This document shows positions 8,871 through 16,563 of a DNA stretch of 64,000 bases, in pieces. The position numbers and the translations under genes were made by a program. A model generated the notes under the pieces. That model was not told the DNA's origin. It made no database searches and saw only the letters and a program-made list of their open reading frames with translations. This stretch comes from DASTFY01 sp963829955 (GTDB lineage Bacteria; Actinomycetota; Acidimicrobiia; Acidimicrobiales; Ilumatobacteraceae), in contig CAWHKS010000005.1 of the NCBI GenBank assembly GCA_963829955.1, positions 1 through 64,000 on the forward strand, given 5' to 3'. Position 1 is the first letter of the stretch. Each line of letters opens with the position of its first letter.

Positions 8871-9992
8871 TCAGACCCCGATGTCCTCCCGGCTCCGGCG
8901 GGCCTCCGGGTGCAGCACCGTGTAGAGGATGAGACCGAGGGCCGCCACCCCCAGGGGCACGAACGCGTCGCCCTCTCCCGTGTAGGTCGGGTACAGGACG
9001 AGGCCCGACAGCAGCGCGGTCCACAGCCAGAGGATCAGAACGCTGCGCCGCTGGCCGTGGCCCAGCCGCATGAGCCGGTGGTGCAGGTGGTTCTTGTCGG
9101 CCACCGTGATGCCCGAGCGGCCGGCCGCCCGCCTGATCACGGCGTAGAGGAAGTCGAGGATCGGGACGCCGAGGATGACGAGCGGGATGACGAGGGGGGC
9201 CAGGAAGAAGTAGGTCTGACCGCTGAAGCCCTCATTCGGATCGGAGCGCCCGCCGACCACGCTGGTGGAGGCTGCCATCATCAGCCCGAGCAGCAGCGCG
9301 CCACCGTCGCCCATGAAGATGCGGGCCGGGTTGAAGTTGTGGGGCAGGAAGCCGACGCACATGCCGAGCGTGATGACGGCCAGGAGCGGCCCGATGTTCG
9401 GCGCCTCCAGCCGGCCGGCATCGTTGAGCTGCTGGCTGTAGAGGAAGAATGTGCCCGAGGCGATGGCAACGATGCCGGCGGCCAGGCCGTCGAGGCCGTC
9501 GATGAGGTTCACGGCGTTGGCCATCAGCAACAGCCAGATCACCGTGATGAGCGGCACCCAGTCGGCACCGATCGAGTACACGTCCGAGAACGGCACCCGG
9601 AAGTAGAACATCGTCACGCCGAACCAAGCGAGGATCGCGCCGGCGATGACGATGCCGGTCACCTTGGCGGGCGCCGAGATCGGGCGCAGGTCGTCGACCA
9701 GCCCGACCGCGAAGATGACGGCCGCGGCGAGCATCACCCCGAGCGGCTCGGAGTTGCCGTCGAACAGCGTCGAGAAGCGGTCCATCTGCCACGCCGCGCC
9801 CATGGCCGCGCCGAGGCCCAGGAACATCGCCACCCCGCCGAGGGCCGGCGTGGGCTGGGGGTGGAGGCGCCGGTCGTCGGGCGCGACCACCCAGCCGAAG
9901 TGCAGCGCCACCCGCCGGACGACGGGCGTCGTGACCATCGTGACCAAGGCCGCCACGAAGCCCACGAACGCGTAGCCGGCGAGGTCGGGCAT
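8871..9992 (-). CDS. Undecaprenyl-phosphate sugar-1-phosphate transferase (MraY/WecA/TagO family)
   Basis: 373-aa polytopic membrane enzyme that moves a HexNAc-1-phosphate to undecaprenyl phosphate, starting a cell-envelope glycan. Family motifs are in order: PTPALGG, GLVDDLRP (the aspartate pair), NAVNLIDGLDGLAAG, NPARIFMGDGGALLLG, and the HHLMRLGH loop with preceding DKNH. About 10-11 TMs. It sits 4 bp after glyA on the same strand. Actinobacterial homologues next to glyA and the ATP synthase cluster are usually WecA/TagO-like, but the exact sugar is unproven. Confidence 0.88.
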   Translation of the reverse strand: MPDLAGYAFVGFVAALVTMVTTPVVRRVALHFGWVVAPDDRRLHPQPTPALGGVAMFLGLGAAMGAAWQMDRFSTLFDGNSEPLGVMLAAAVIFAVGLVDDLRPISAPAKVTGIVIAGAILAWFGVTMFYFRVPFSDVYSIGADWVPLITVIWLLLMANAVNLIDGLDGLAAGIVAIASGTFFLYSQQLNDAGRLEAPNIGPLLAVITLGMCVGFLPHNFNPARIFMGDGGALLLGLMMAASTSVVGGRSDPNEGFSGQTYFFLAPLVIPLVILGVPILDFLYAVIRRAAGRSGITVADKNHLHHRLMRLGHGQRRSVLILWLWTALLSGLVLYPTYTGEGDAFVPLGVAALGLILYTVLHPEARRSREDIGV

Positions 9993-9996
9993 GCGC

Positions 9997-11259
9997 TCAG
10001 CCGGGGTAGGGCGGGAACTTGCCGCAGAGCACGGCGACGTCCTCGCGGACGGCGGCGAGCTCGGCCGGGTCGTCCCGATGGCGCAGCGCCCGCGCGATCA
10101 GTTCGGCGATGGCGGCCATCTCGGGCTGGCGCATCCCCTGGGTGGTGACCGAGGGGGTGCCGATGCGGACGCCGCTGGTGACGAAGGGCGACCGGGGATC
10201 ATCCGGGATGGTGTTCTTGTTCAAGGTGATGCCGGCCTGGTCCAGGGCGTTCTGCGCCTCCTTGCCGGTCAGGTCGGCGTCGAAGGTCCGCAGGTCGACC
10301 AGCATGAGGTGGTTGTCGGTGCCGCCCGACACCAGGCGGAAGCCCTGCGCGGCGAGTCCCTCGGCGAGGGCGGCGGCGTTGGCCACGATCTGGTGCGCGT
10401 AGTCGCGGAACGAGGGGTGCATCGCCTCCCGGAACGCCACCGCCTTGGCGGCGATCACGTGCTCCAGCGGTCCGCCCTGGAGGCCGGGGAAGATGGCTTT
10501 GTCGATCCTCGGGCCGAGCTCGGCACTGCTCAGGATGGCGCCGCCGCGTGGGCCCCGCAGCGTCTTGTGCGTGGTGAGCGTGACGACGTCGGCGATGCCC
10601 ACCGGGCTCGGGTGCGCGCCGCCCGCGATGAGGCCGGCGATGTGCGCGATGTCGAACATGAGCAGCGCGTCGACCTCGTCGGCGATGGCCCGGAACGGCT
10701 CCGCGTCGATCCGGCGGGGGTAGGCCGTGGCCCCGGCGACGATCATCCGCGGCCGGTGCGCAAGGGCGAGATCGCGGACCTGGTCGAAGTCCAAGCGCTC
10801 GTCGCTGGGGCTCAGCTTGTAGGACACGAAGTGGTAGAGGATGCCGCTGGCGTTGACCGGCGAGCCGTGCGTCAGGTGCCCGCCGTGGTCGAGCGAGAGG
10901 CCGAGGATCGTGTCCCCGGGCTCGAGCAGGCCCAGGTACACGGCCATGTTGGCGTTGGCGCCGGAGTGGGGCTGCACGTTGGCGTGCTCGGCGCCGAAGA
11001 GCTGCTTGGCCCTCTCGATGGCGAGGGTCTCCGACTCGTCGATGAACTGGTTGCCGCCGTAGTAGCGCTTGGCCGGATAGCCCTCCGCGTACTTGTTGGT
11101 CAGCACGGACCCGGTCGCACGGAGGACGGCGGGCGAGGTGAAGTTCTCGCTGGCGATGAGCTGGATCGTGGTGTTCTGGCGCTCCTCCTCCCGACCGATG
11201 ACGGCGAGAAGCTCGTCGTCGGGGTCGGTGTCGGAGGGCCACATCACGGGGGGCGGCAT
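9997..11259 (-). CDS. glyA: Serine hydroxymethyltransferase
   Basis: 420-aa PLP enzyme interconverting serine and glycine with tetrahydrofolate. Recognisable segments: LIASENFTSPAVL, TNKYAEGYP, GGNQFID, the PLP-lysine region VVTLTTHKTLRGPRGG, and VTSGVRIGTPSVTT. Full length. Its ATG overlaps the stop of rpiB (TGATG), so it is translationally coupled. Confidence 0.96.
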   Translation of the reverse strand: MPPPVMWPSDTDPDDELLAVIGREEERQNTTIQLIASENFTSPAVLRATGSVLTNKYAEGYPAKRYYGGNQFIDESETLAIERAKQLFGAEHANVQPHSGANANMAVYLGLLEPGDTILGLSLDHGGHLTHGSPVNASGILYHFVSYKLSPSDERLDFDQVRDLALAHRPRMIVAGATAYPRRIDAEPFRAIADEVDALLMFDIAHIAGLIAGGAHPSPVGIADVVTLTTHKTLRGPRGGAILSSAELGPRIDKAIFPGLQGGPLEHVIAAKAVAFREAMHPSFRDYAHQIVANAAALAEGLAAQGFRLVSGGTDNHLMLVDLRTFDADLTGKEAQNALDQAGITLNKNTIPDDPRSPFVTSGVRIGTPSVTTQGMRQPEMAAIAELIARALRHRDDPAELAAVREDVAVLCGKFPPYPG

Positions 11260-11704
11260 CAGAACTCGTCCTCCAGGGCGCTGATCTCGGCCAACCTCTT
11301 GGCGTGGCGGCCGCCTTCGAACGGGGTGGTGAGGAAGGTGTGCAGGATCAGTTCGGCCAGGCCGAGCCCGACCACGCGAGCGCCCATCGACAGCACGTTG
11401 GCGTCGTTGTGGGCTCGGGCGAACCGCGCCGTGTAGAGGTCGTTGCAGAGGGCCGCCCGCACGCCACGCACCTTGTTGGCCGACAGCTGCTCACCCTGGC
11501 CGCTGCCACCCACCACGATGCCGAGATCCGCCTGCCCATCGCGACGGCCCGGCCCACCGCCGAGCAGTAGATGGGGTAGTCGACGGGCTCCTCGCTGTCG
11601 GTCCCGAGGTCGCTCACCTCGTGTCCCTCATCGGTCAGGAGGGGGATCAGATGCTGCTTGAGCAGGTAGCCGGCGTGATCGGAGCCGATGGCTATCCGGG
11701 GCAC
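11259..11704 (-). pseudogene. rpiB: Ribose-5-phosphate isomerase B, single-base frameshift
   Basis: Pentose-phosphate isomerase. The N-terminal part (GTG at 11704) reads PRIAIGSDHAGYLLKQHLIP through CSAVGRAVAMG. The remainder is in another frame: ADLGIVVGGSGQGEQLSANKVRG through EGGRHAKRLAEISALE. One missing base in the GGGC run at about 11534-11538 explains the break; restoring it gives MGQADLGIVVGG and a normal 148-aa protein. The catalytic cysteine region (YCSAVG) and the GGSGQG anion hole are both intact, so a sequencing error is at least as likely as loss of function. Confidence 0.85.
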
Positions 11705-11768
11705 CGGTCCAGTGTAGTGAGGGGCCTCCCGGAGCGGTCGGAGGGCCGCTCCAGCAGCAGGAGGGGGC

Positions 11769-12557
11769 TCAGGAGTAACGGGTGACGAAGCCTCGGCGGC
11801 GGAAGACCCGCAGCAGGTGGGTGGCGAACAGGCCGCTGAGCGCGATGAGCAGGAGCGAGCTGCCGAGCGCCAGCCAGAAGCCCGGCCAGTCGAACGGTTG
11901 ACCGTCGAGCGCGTCGCGCAGCTCGGCAAAGGCCCATGTGGTGGGCAGGAGCGAGGCCAGGCCGCGCAGGCCCGGAGGCAGCGACTCCACCGGGAAGAAG
12001 ACCCCGGACAGCGCCATGACCACGTAGTTGAGGCCCCAGGTGAGGATCTCGGCGCTCTGCCCGTACCGGAGGATGAGGCCGATCACGACCAGTGCCAGCG
12101 CCCAACCGTTGAGCACCAGGATCCAGGCGACGGGGATGACCGACCAGCCCACCTCGCTCAGGTCGAACCCGAACAGCACGATCGTCGTCAGGGTCAGGGC
12201 GGCCATGGCGAGCAGCGTCTTCAGCAGCCCGAAGAAGCCGACGGCGACCGTGTACTCGAGCTCGGTGACGGGTGTGGTCAGGATGTTGAGGAGGTTGCGG
12301 GTCCAGGTCTCCTCCATCACTCCGGTGGTGGCGGTGATCTGCACCTGGAACAGCACGTGGAAGAGCACGATCCCGGCGAGCAGGTAAGCGGTGCCCGCTC
12401 GGCTGCCCGAGTCCTGCGCGGCGACGAACACGCCGAGGGAGCCCCACAGGATGACGTCCATGAGCGGCCAGAAGCCGACCTCGAACCAGCGATGGGGCGA
12501 GCGCCAGAGCACGAGCCAGTGCCGGCGGACGATGACGGCGACGCGGTGGAGGTTCAC
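11769..12557 (-). CDS. ABC-2 type transporter permease
   Basis: 262-aa membrane protein with about six TMs, beginning NLHRVAVIVRRHWLVLWRSP. The loops and the WGLNYVVMALSGVFFPVESLPPGLR segment are typical of ABC-2 exporters. The GTG start overlaps the stop of the upstream ATPase gene (GTGA), so the pair is one transporter. An upstream in-frame ATG exists but lies inside the ATPase gene. Substrate unknown. Confidence 0.87.
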   Translation of the reverse strand: MNLHRVAVIVRRHWLVLWRSPHRWFEVGFWPLMDVILWGSLGVFVAAQDSGSRAGTAYLLAGIVLFHVLFQVQITATTGVMEETWTRNLLNILTTPVTELEYTVAVGFFGLLKTLLAMAALTLTTIVLFGFDLSEVGWSVIPVAWILVLNGWALALVVIGLILRYGQSAEILTWGLNYVVMALSGVFFPVESLPPGLRGLASLLPTTWAFAELRDALDGQPFDWPGFWLALGSSLLLIALSGLFATHLLRVFRRRGFVTRYS

Positions 12558-13306
12558 GGCTCCCCACCCTCGGGCAGCAAGGCTTGGCCGGCGACCTCGA
12601 GGAACGCACCCTCCAGGTCCGCGGTACCGAACTGCTCGGCGATCTCGGCGGGCGTGCCATCGGCCGCGACGCGGCCACGGGCCAGGATGACGACCCGCTC
12701 GCACAAGGTCTCGACCTCGCGCATGTTGTGGCTGGTGACAAGGAGCGCGGTGCCGTCCTCGCGGTGCACGTCGAGCAGCGCTGTGCGAACCCGCTGGGCG
12801 ACGTCGGGGTCGAGCGAGGCCGTGGGCTCGTCGAGCACCAGCAGGCGGGGCCGGTGGAGCACCGCCTTCACGATGCCGACCAGCGTGCGCTGACCCGAGG
12901 ACAGCTCCTGGCCGCGGCGTCCGGCCAGCGGTCCGACGCCGAACCGCTCGATGGCCGTGGTCACCACGGCCCCGGGCCGCCGGATGCCGTACAGGCCGGC
13001 GAAGATCTCGAGCGACTCGCGCACCGTCAGGTTCTCGGGCAGCGGCAGGTAGCCAGCCACGAACCCCACCTGCTCCATGGCCTTGGAGCGGTGGCGGGGT
13101 AGCTGCCTGCCCACGACGTGGACGGTGCCGGCGTCGGGCAGGATCACGCCGAGCAGCATCAGGAGCGTCGTGGTCTTTCCGGCGCCATTGGGGCCGAGGA
13201 GCCCGACGCGCGCCGCGGCGGGCACGGTCACGTCCAGGGCGTCGACCGCCATCACGGACCGGAAGCGCTTCGTGAGCGCGCGGAGCTCGACGACATCCCC
13301 CGTCAT
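12554..13306 (-). CDS. ABC transporter ATP-binding protein
   Basis: 250-aa ATPase with Walker A GPNGAGKTT, the Q-loop region VGFVAGYLPLPENLTVRESL, signature LSSGQRTLVG, Walker B LLVLDEPTASLD and the switch histidine in LLVTSHNMREVE. I chose ATG at 13306 (MTGDVVELRALTKRF) since the ABC fold begins there. It pairs with the overlapping ABC-2 permease. Confidence 0.92.
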   Translation of the reverse strand: MTGDVVELRALTKRFRSVMAVDALDVTVPAAARVGLLGPNGAGKTTTLLMLLGVILPDAGTVHVVGRQLPRHRSKAMEQVGFVAGYLPLPENLTVRESLEIFAGLYGIRRPGAVVTTAIERFGVGPLAGRRGQELSSGQRTLVGIVKAVLHRPRLLVLDEPTASLDPDVAQRVRTALLDVHREDGTALLVTSHNMREVETLCERVVILARGRVAADGTPAEIAEQFGTADLEGAFLEVAGQALLPEGGEP

Positions 13307-13352
13307 GGGGCCAGTCTCGCCGTCGCGCCGAACGGGCGGCGAGCGAGTTTGG

Positions 13353-14081
13353 CTAGAGGATCGCCCGTACGTCGTCGCCCAGCGCAAGGCCGAACCAGAC
13401 CAGCGCGACCACGAGGAGGGCGCGCCCGAGCCACACCACGACCGGTGATCGCCACCACCGCGCGACCGGCTCCACGTAGTGGCCGAGCGCCCAGCCGCCG
13501 AGCACCACCGCGGCGAGCATGAGGGCGGCCGGAGCGAACAGCAACAGCACCAGGTTCGGCAGGAAGGCCCACCAGGGCACCGCCCGCTCCGCTTCCCGGC
13601 CGAGGACCCGCTCGACGAACACGCTCAGCGCCGCGCCGTAACCGGCCGGGATGACGATGAAGAACACCACCGCCAGCCAGAGGGGGCTGAGGAGCGTGAA
13701 GTCGACCCCGCCGGGGTTGAGGAGTCCTGTCCCGCCGATCACACCAGCCAGCACCGCGGTCGCCGCCACTCGCCAGTGGGCGGGAACCCACTGCCGCAGG
13801 AGGAGATAGATCGGGCCGCCGACCGCCCCGACGACGCCCGTGAGGACGAGCAGGATGAGCGTCGAGAAGCTGATCCGCCCAATCTCGAAGCCGTCGTCGC
13901 TCTCGACGCCGATGACGGCGGAGGACGAGGTGAGCCGCAGGACGAACATGGCGATGCGGCCGCCGATCCCACCGATCACCACCCCACAGGCGACTGCGAC
14001 CGCGGTGGCCACGCCGACGCGCCGGAGCATCGCGATGAAGTCGGATCCTTGCCGCCGTGCCACGCCCAGGTGTTCTTGCAC
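13353..14081 (-). CDS. Integral membrane protein of unknown function
   Basis: 242 aa with about six predicted TMs (for example GVATAVAVACGVVIGGIGG, LILLVLTGVVGAVGGPIYLL, LLLFAPAALMLAAVVLGGWALG). I recognise no family motif. It lies directly upstream of, and on the same strand as, the ABC exporter genes with a 46-bp gap, so it may be co-transcribed with them. Divergent from leuA. Confidence 0.6.
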   Translation of the reverse strand: MQEHLGVARRQGSDFIAMLRRVGVATAVAVACGVVIGGIGGRIAMFVLRLTSSSAVIGVESDDGFEIGRISFSTLILLVLTGVVGAVGGPIYLLLRQWVPAHWRVAATAVLAGVIGGTGLLNPGGVDFTLLSPLWLAVVFFIVIPAGYGAALSVFVERVLGREAERAVPWWAFLPNLVLLLFAPAALMLAAVVLGGWALGHYVEPVARWWRSPVVVWLGRALLVVALVWFGLALGDDVRAIL

Positions 14082-14104
14082 CGTCTCGCGACCCTAGCCC
14101 GTGG

Positions 14105-14133
14105 TTGACAGCGACCGACCGTCGCATCAGACT
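14105..14133 (+). promoter_or_regulatory. Promoter of the leuA leader transcript
   Basis: A perfect -35 hexamer TTGACA (14105-14110), 17-bp spacer and a weak -10 CAGACT (14128-14133). The -10 ends 7 bp before the ATG of the leader peptide at 14141, which is the spacing of a leaderless transcript starting on the start codon. Confidence 0.6.
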
Positions 14134-14140
14134 TGGGCCG

Positions 14141-14176
14141 ATGTCGCGCGCCGCTTTGGACCTCCTCCTTATGTGA
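14141..14176 (+). CDS. leuL: leuA leader peptide (MSRAALDLLLM)
   Basis: 11-codon open frame with four leucine codons (TTG, then CTC CTC CTT in a row) just before its stop. It lies between the leuA promoter and a terminator hairpin at 14205-14234. This is the standard arrangement for attenuation: when leucyl-tRNA is scarce the ribosome stalls on the Leu run and the terminator does not form. The name is by analogy with leader peptides of other leu operons. Confidence 0.75.
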   Translation: MSRAALDLLLM

Positions 14177-14204
14177 CGGCGTTCGCCCCTATATCGCGTT
14201 CGCC

Positions 14205-14243
14205 GAACCTCCTGCGCCTCAGGCCAGGAGGTTCTTCCGTTTT
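14205..14243 (+). terminator. leuA attenuator terminator hairpin
   Basis: Perfect 10-bp inverted repeat GAACCTCCTG (14205-14214) and CAGGAGGTTC (14225-14234) with a 10-nt loop, followed by TTCCGTTTT. It sits 28 nt after the leader-peptide stop and about 20 bp before the leuA start. The CTC-rich leader-peptide codons contain ACCTCCT, which could also pair with the right arm, offering a competing structure. Confidence 0.72.
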
Positions 14244-14262
14244 CGAGAAAGGAACCCACCCC

Positions 14263-15954
14263 ATGCCTCCCCAGCCCGTGAGCCCGAAGAAGATGCCGTT
14301 CGAGCGGTACCGGCCCTTCATCCCGTTCCCCCACGGGCTCCCGGACCGCACCTGGCCCGACTCCCGGATCGAGAAGGCCCCGCTGTGGTGCTCGGTGGAC
14401 CTGCGGGACGGCAACCAGGCCCTGATCGACCCGATGGACATCCAACGCAAGCGCCGCATGTTCGACGCCGTGGTGACGATGGGGTTCAAGGAGGTCGAGG
14501 TCGGCTTTCCCTCCGCCAGCCAGCCTGACTTCGACTTCGTACGGGTGCTGATCGAGGAGGACCTGATCCCCGACGACGTCACCATCCAGGTCCTGACCCA
14601 ATGCCGGCAGGACCTGATCGAACGCACCTACGAGTGCATCGAGGGGGCGCCGCGGGCCATCGTCCACTTCTACAACTCGACCTCCATCCTGCAGCGGCGG
14701 GTCGTCTTCGGCCTCGACCGCGCCGGCATCACCGACATCGCCGTCAACGCGGCCAAGCTGTGCCGCAAGCTCGAGCAGGGCATGGGCGACACTGCCATCC
14801 GCTACGAGTACTCACCCGAGAGCTTCACGGGCACCGAGCCGGACTACGGGCTGGAGGTGTGCGAGGCGGTGATGGACGTGATCGAGCCCACGCCCGACCG
14901 ACCGATCATCCTGAACCTGCCGGCGACCGTCGAGATGTACACCCCCAACATCTACGCCGACGTGATCGAGTGGTTCCACCGCCACATCTCCCGGCGGGAC
15001 TCCGTCGTGCTGTCGCTGCACCCGCACAACGACCGCGGGTGCGGCGTCGCCGCGGCCGAACTGGGGGTCATGGCCGGCGCCGACCGGGTGGAGGGCACGC
15101 TGTTCGGCAACGGCGAGCGCACCGGCAACGTGGACATCGTCAACCTGGCCATGAACCTGTTCGTGCAGGGCGTCGATCCCGAGCTCGACATCAACGACAT
15201 CGACGCGCTGCGCCGGGCCGCCGAGTACTGCAACCGGTTGCCCGTCCACCCTCGTCACCCGTACGTGGGCGACCTCGTCTACACCGCCTTCTCCGGCTCC
15301 CACCAAGACGCCATCAAGAAGGGCATCGAGGCGCTGCCCGCCGACTACGAGGCGTGGGAGGTGCCGTACCTGCCGATCGATCCGTCCCACGTGGGCCGGA
15401 CCTACGAGGCCGTGATCCGGGTCAACAGCCAATCCGGCAAGGGCGGCGTGGCGTACATCATGAAGGCCGAGCACGGGTTCGACCTGCCGCGACGGCTGCA
15501 GATCGAGTTCTCCAAGACCATCCAGGCCATCACGGAGGACACCGGCACCGAGATCGCTCCCGGCGCCATGTGGGACACGTTCCAGCGCGAGTACCTCCCG
15601 CCCGACCCCGCGGTCGTGCTGGAGAGCCACGAGCTGCGTTCGGATGCGGACGGTCGGACCGCCATCACCGCCCAGCTCCAAGTCGACGGCGATCACCGGA
15701 CCATCACGGGCGAGGGCAACGGGCCGATCGACGCCTTCGTGCACGGCGTGCGGGAGGGGTTGGATCTCGAGCTCGACGTGGTCGACTACGCCGAGCACGC
15801 CATGGGCGCGGGTGCCGACGCCACGGCCGTGGCCTACGTCGAGACGGTCGGTCCGAGCGGGGACACCCGCTGGGGCGTGGGCACGCACCCCAACATCATC
15901 ACGGCGTCCCTGCGCGCGGTGGTGTCCGCGATCCTGCGGCAGCGCCCGGCCTAA
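14263..15954 (+). CDS. leuA: 2-isopropylmalate synthase
   Basis: 563-aa first enzyme of leucine biosynthesis, condensing acetyl-CoA with 2-ketoisovalerate. The TIM-barrel domain has the metal and catalytic segment CSVDLRDGNQALIDPM, the SLHPHNDRGCGVA metal-binding histidines and GNGERTGNVD. The C-terminal third is the leucine-binding allosteric domain. This is the long actinobacterial LeuA type (PFERYRPF start). ATG at 14263 has an AGAAAGGA site upstream. The open frame that extends upstream runs through the attenuator and is not coding. Confidence 0.95.
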   Translation: MPPQPVSPKKMPFERYRPFIPFPHGLPDRTWPDSRIEKAPLWCSVDLRDGNQALIDPMDIQRKRRMFDAVVTMGFKEVEVGFPSASQPDFDFVRVLIEEDLIPDDVTIQVLTQCRQDLIERTYECIEGAPRAIVHFYNSTSILQRRVVFGLDRAGITDIAVNAAKLCRKLEQGMGDTAIRYEYSPESFTGTEPDYGLEVCEAVMDVIEPTPDRPIILNLPATVEMYTPNIYADVIEWFHRHISRRDSVVLSLHPHNDRGCGVAAAELGVMAGADRVEGTLFGNGERTGNVDIVNLAMNLFVQGVDPELDINDIDALRRAAEYCNRLPVHPRHPYVGDLVYTAFSGSHQDAIKKGIEALPADYEAWEVPYLPIDPSHVGRTYEAVIRVNSQSGKGGVAYIMKAEHGFDLPRRLQIEFSKTIQAITEDTGTEIAPGAMWDTFQREYLPPDPAVVLESHELRSDADGRTAITAQLQVDGDHRTITGEGNGPIDAFVHGVREGLDLELDVVDYAEHAMGAGADATAVAYVETVGPSGDTRWGVGTHPNIITASLRAVVSAILRQRPA

Positions 15955-15963
15955 CCTGGCCTG

Positions 15964-16341
15964 ATGGCACGGTTGCTGCGACGACTCCTTGTCCTCGCGC
16001 TGTTCGGGGCCGCGCTCGCCGCTGCCGTCCGGGCGCTGCAGGCACGGCGGGCGGTCGCGCCCGCGCCCGACGCCGGGCCGAACTGGCCGCCGCTCACGCC
16101 GGTCGAACCGAACGGTGTCGTGGCCGAGGCGGTCGTGGCCGAGGTCGAGGCAGTCGTGGAGGTGGCGGCGTGGGTCGAGCCGGTCGACGGTGCTTGCCCT
16201 ACCGGCTATCCCGTCAAGACCAGTCACTCCGGCATCTTCCACGTGGAGGGCGGGGCGTTCTACGAGCGGACCGTTCCCGACCGCTGCTACCGCGATCCGC
16301 AGGCCGCCGAAGCGGACGGCTACCGTCCCGCCCGGCGCTGA
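15964..16341 (+). CDS. Small membrane-anchored 'sunset' domain protein
   Basis: 125 aa. An N-terminal TM helix (about residues 5-25) is followed by a Pro/Ala/Val-rich linker. The last 45 residues are a sunset domain: CPTGYPVKTSHSGIFHVEGG, then YERTVPDRCYRDPQAAEADGYRPARR. This domain is common in Acidimicrobiia and related actinobacteria; its function is not known to me. It lies 9 bp after leuA. Confidence 0.7.
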   Translation: MARLLRRLLVLALFGAALAAAVRALQARRAVAPAPDAGPNWPPLTPVEPNGVVAEAVVAEVEAVVEVAAWVEPVDGACPTGYPVKTSHSGIFHVEGGAFYERTVPDRCYRDPQAAEADGYRPARR

Positions 16342-16368
16342 GCGCGGCGCTCGACGGGAGGTCATCTC

Positions 16369-16560
16369 ATGAGGGTTGTCGTGGACTACGACGTGTGCGC
16401 CAGCACCGGCGCCTGCATGCAGGTGTGCCCGGAGGTGTTCGAGGTTCGCAGCGACGGCTACCTCTACGTGCTGCAGGATGAGCCGGGCGAGGAGTTCCGA
16501 GCCAAGGTGACGGAAGCCGCGGAGCTCTGCCCGACCGGCGCCATCACGATCGAGGACTAG
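16369..16560 (+). CDS. Ferredoxin (single cluster)
   Basis: 63-aa acidic electron carrier. Cluster ligands visible: C10, C16, C20-P and C54-P; the position that would be the second cysteine of a CxxCxxC motif is Thr13. That pattern fits a [3Fe-4S] ferredoxin of the kind that serves cytochromes P450, or a [4Fe-4S] cluster with one non-cysteine ligand. An ATG with GGGAGG about 7 bases upstream sets the start. No P450 or other obvious partner is next to it. Confidence 0.88.
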   Translation: MRVVVDYDVCASTGACMQVCPEVFEVRSDGYLYVLQDEPGEEFRAKVTEAAELCPTGAITIED

Positions 16561-16563
16561 GAG

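Noticed and set aside
7336..9024. 562-codon minus-strand frame
   Set aside because: Antisense of the FtsX permease, composition only; no motif.
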